Source: Parabacteroides sp. 52
Lineage (GTDB): Bacteria; Bacteroidota; Bacteroidia; Bacteroidales; Tannerellaceae
Length of the DNA: 64,000 nt
Assembly (NCBI RefSeq): GCF_010500925.1
Contig: NZ_QVMG01000008.1
Span: forward strand, 97,091 to 161,090
Reading direction: 5' to 3'
Shown: positions 63,197 through 64,000 of the stretch, piece after piece
Layout: every line of letters begins with the position of its first letter
Numbering within the stretch: the first letter of the stretch is position 1
Translations under genes and position numbers: made by a program
The notes under the pieces: generated by a model
Databases searched by the model: none
Seen by the model: the letters and a program-made list of their open reading frames with translations, nothing else
Told to the model about the DNA's origin: nothing

Positions 63197-63492
63197 GACC
63201 AGAAGAGAAATATCAATCAGACATCAATCATCTGTTTTCTTGGCAAGGTGGATGGGAAAGTATAAATGGTAATCCCGATGTATATATCTTTCGGGACTAT
63301 GACGGTAGTTACTATCTGCTTACATATAGCTATGACAGGGATTACGGACGCGGGAGCTTTTCTTGCCACAGGATAGAGTCGGACGAAAATGGTTGCTATA
63401 TCTGCATGGGAACAAAGCATTATCGCTTGACGGAAGAGAAATATCCATACGGATTATGTATCGGGGATTGGGGCAGCTATATGAAAAATTAG
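63193..63492 (+). CDS. DUF3876 family protein
   Basis: A 99-residue protein rich in aromatic residues (LFSWQGGWESINGNPDVYIFRDYDGSYYLLTYSYDRDYG; YGLCIGDWGSYMKN) and predicted to be beta-rich. It matches the DUF3876 proteins that lie between paired HTH genes in Bacteroidales mobile elements. The ATGA overlap with the preceding gene indicates translational coupling. The function is unknown. Confidence 0.82.
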   Translation: MRPEEKYQSDINHLFSWQGGWESINGNPDVYIFRDYDGSYYLLTYSYDRDYGRGSFSCHRIESDENGCYICMGTKHYRLTEEKYPYGLCIGDWGSYMKN

Positions 63493-63539
63493 AATGAAAC
63501 GAAAATCAAGTTTAACATAAAAAAGAAAGGAGCAACATT

Positions 63540-63839
63540 ATGAGTAACCAGTTAATTACACGGGAGAACAATGAGAGGGTCAAGGGATTTTTTCTTACGC
63601 TCGAACGGATATCTGTCGCAGTAGAGAAATTATTCTCCTCTCGCAAACCAACCCTGAACGGCGACAGCTTTTATACGGATGAAGAACTATCCGAGAAATT
63701 GAAGTTGAGCAGAAGGAGTTTGCAGGATTATCGGAACGAGGGACGAATCCCCTACATCAAGCTGGGAGGTAAAATCCTCTATCGCAGTTCGGATATTGAG
63801 AAATTGTTGGAAGATGGGTATCGGGAGAAGTTGAGGTAG
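63540..63839 (+). CDS. Second helix-turn-helix (excisionase-like) protein
   Basis: A 99-residue protein with the same layout as the HTH protein two genes upstream: an N-terminal helix (VKGFFLTLERISVAVEKLF) and an HTH_17 domain, FYTDEELSEKLKLSRRSLQDYRNEGRIPYIKLGGKILYRSSDIEKLL. A clear AAAGGAG precedes the ATG. It is probably an excision or regulatory factor for a mobile element. The integrase expected nearby is not in the window. Confidence 0.88.
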   Translation: MSNQLITRENNERVKGFFLTLERISVAVEKLFSSRKPTLNGDSFYTDEELSEKLKLSRRSLQDYRNEGRIPYIKLGGKILYRSSDIEKLLEDGYREKLR

Positions 63840-63929
63840 TCGCTCCACATAAGGAAAGTACGAATAATTTTTCCTTTTTCGACTGATAAACACCTCTTAA
63901 TTGGAAAATCCTCTCCTCGTTGACCCCTG

Positions 63930-64000
63930 TTCGCCAATCAAAACTGATCCTCTCTGCCAATTGAAATTGACCCCGTTTGCCAATTGAAATTGCCCCCCCC
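63930..64000. repeat. 23-bp-period repeats, possible IS21-family terminus
   Basis: Three units with the core GCCAATTGAAATTGACCC or close variants start at 63933, 63956 and 63979, exactly 23 bp apart. They end in a C run at the window edge. Multiple short direct repeats at the ends are typical transposase-binding sites of IS21-family elements. The element itself would lie beyond 64000, so this call is inferred. Confidence 0.5.

Overview
The window is chromosomal DNA from a member of the Bacteroidota, most likely a Bacteroidales gut genus close to Parabacteroides or Bacteroides. The pointers are the lineage-typical -7 promoter boxes (TAnnTTTG) upstream of many genes, an S46 dipeptidyl-peptidase, a PorT-like outer-membrane protein, a FeoA-FeoB fusion, a long S16 ribosomal protein, a zinc-less DksA-like protein, a DUF4296 lipoprotein, and DUF3408/DUF3876/relaxase genes of Bacteroidales mobile elements. 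The genus is an inference.

Bases 1-49.5 kb are ordinary core genome. They carry the 3' part of gpmI; an Smr/CYTH/S46-peptidase cluster; a HAD phosphatase; an aldo/keto reductase; an AddB-like nuclease; a pyrB-pyrI-flavin reductase-porT operon; two tandem paralogous sensor kinases, the second a hybrid; a KamA-like radical SAM protein; engB; a sodium/solute symporter; a SpoIID-domain protein; an OPT transporter; rpsP; a porin; the feo iron locus with a Crp/Fnr regulator; a single-chain CarA-CarB carbamoyl-phosphate synthase next to purF; a DUF1080 lipoprotein; ileS; a DksA-like gene; lspA; a DUF4296 lipoprotein; an RNA methyltransferase; and a BamA/TamA-like protein. Intergenic spaces hold several repeat families: a four-unit 22-bp palindromic tandem repeat at two loci, 9-bp-based hairpin arrays on both sides of the DUF1080 gene, and a REP-like hairpin.

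A tRNA-Arg(UCU) gene at 49.5 kb marks the switch to accessory DNA. From 49.97 to 59.25 kb nine genes lie on the minus strand in visibly AT-richer sequence. They form two likely transcription units. The first is a DEDDh exonuclease, a DUF262+DUF1524 (GmrSD-like) nuclease, a second DUF262 protein without an HNH domain, a metallophosphoesterase, a 71-residue protein and a tandem zinc-finger microprotein. After a terminator comes the second: a tryptophan-repeat protein, an AAA+ ATPase and a WYL-domain regulator. This looks like a composite defence island. I recognise the domains but not the systems as wholes, and it is the best candidate here for undescribed biology.

From 59.6 kb to the end is a mobilisation region: a MobP-type relaxase, a broken mobC, a candidate oriT with three regularly spaced repeats, a DUF3408 gene, and a divergent cluster of two excisionase-like HTH genes around a DUF3876 gene. 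mobC is interrupted by a 202-bp MITE with 19-bp perfect inverted ends and a 9-bp target duplication, and also carries a one-base frameshift. The last 70 bases hold 23-bp-period repeats like the end of an IS21-family element. No integrase, coupling protein or conjugation apparatus is visible, so this is at most part of a mobilisable element.
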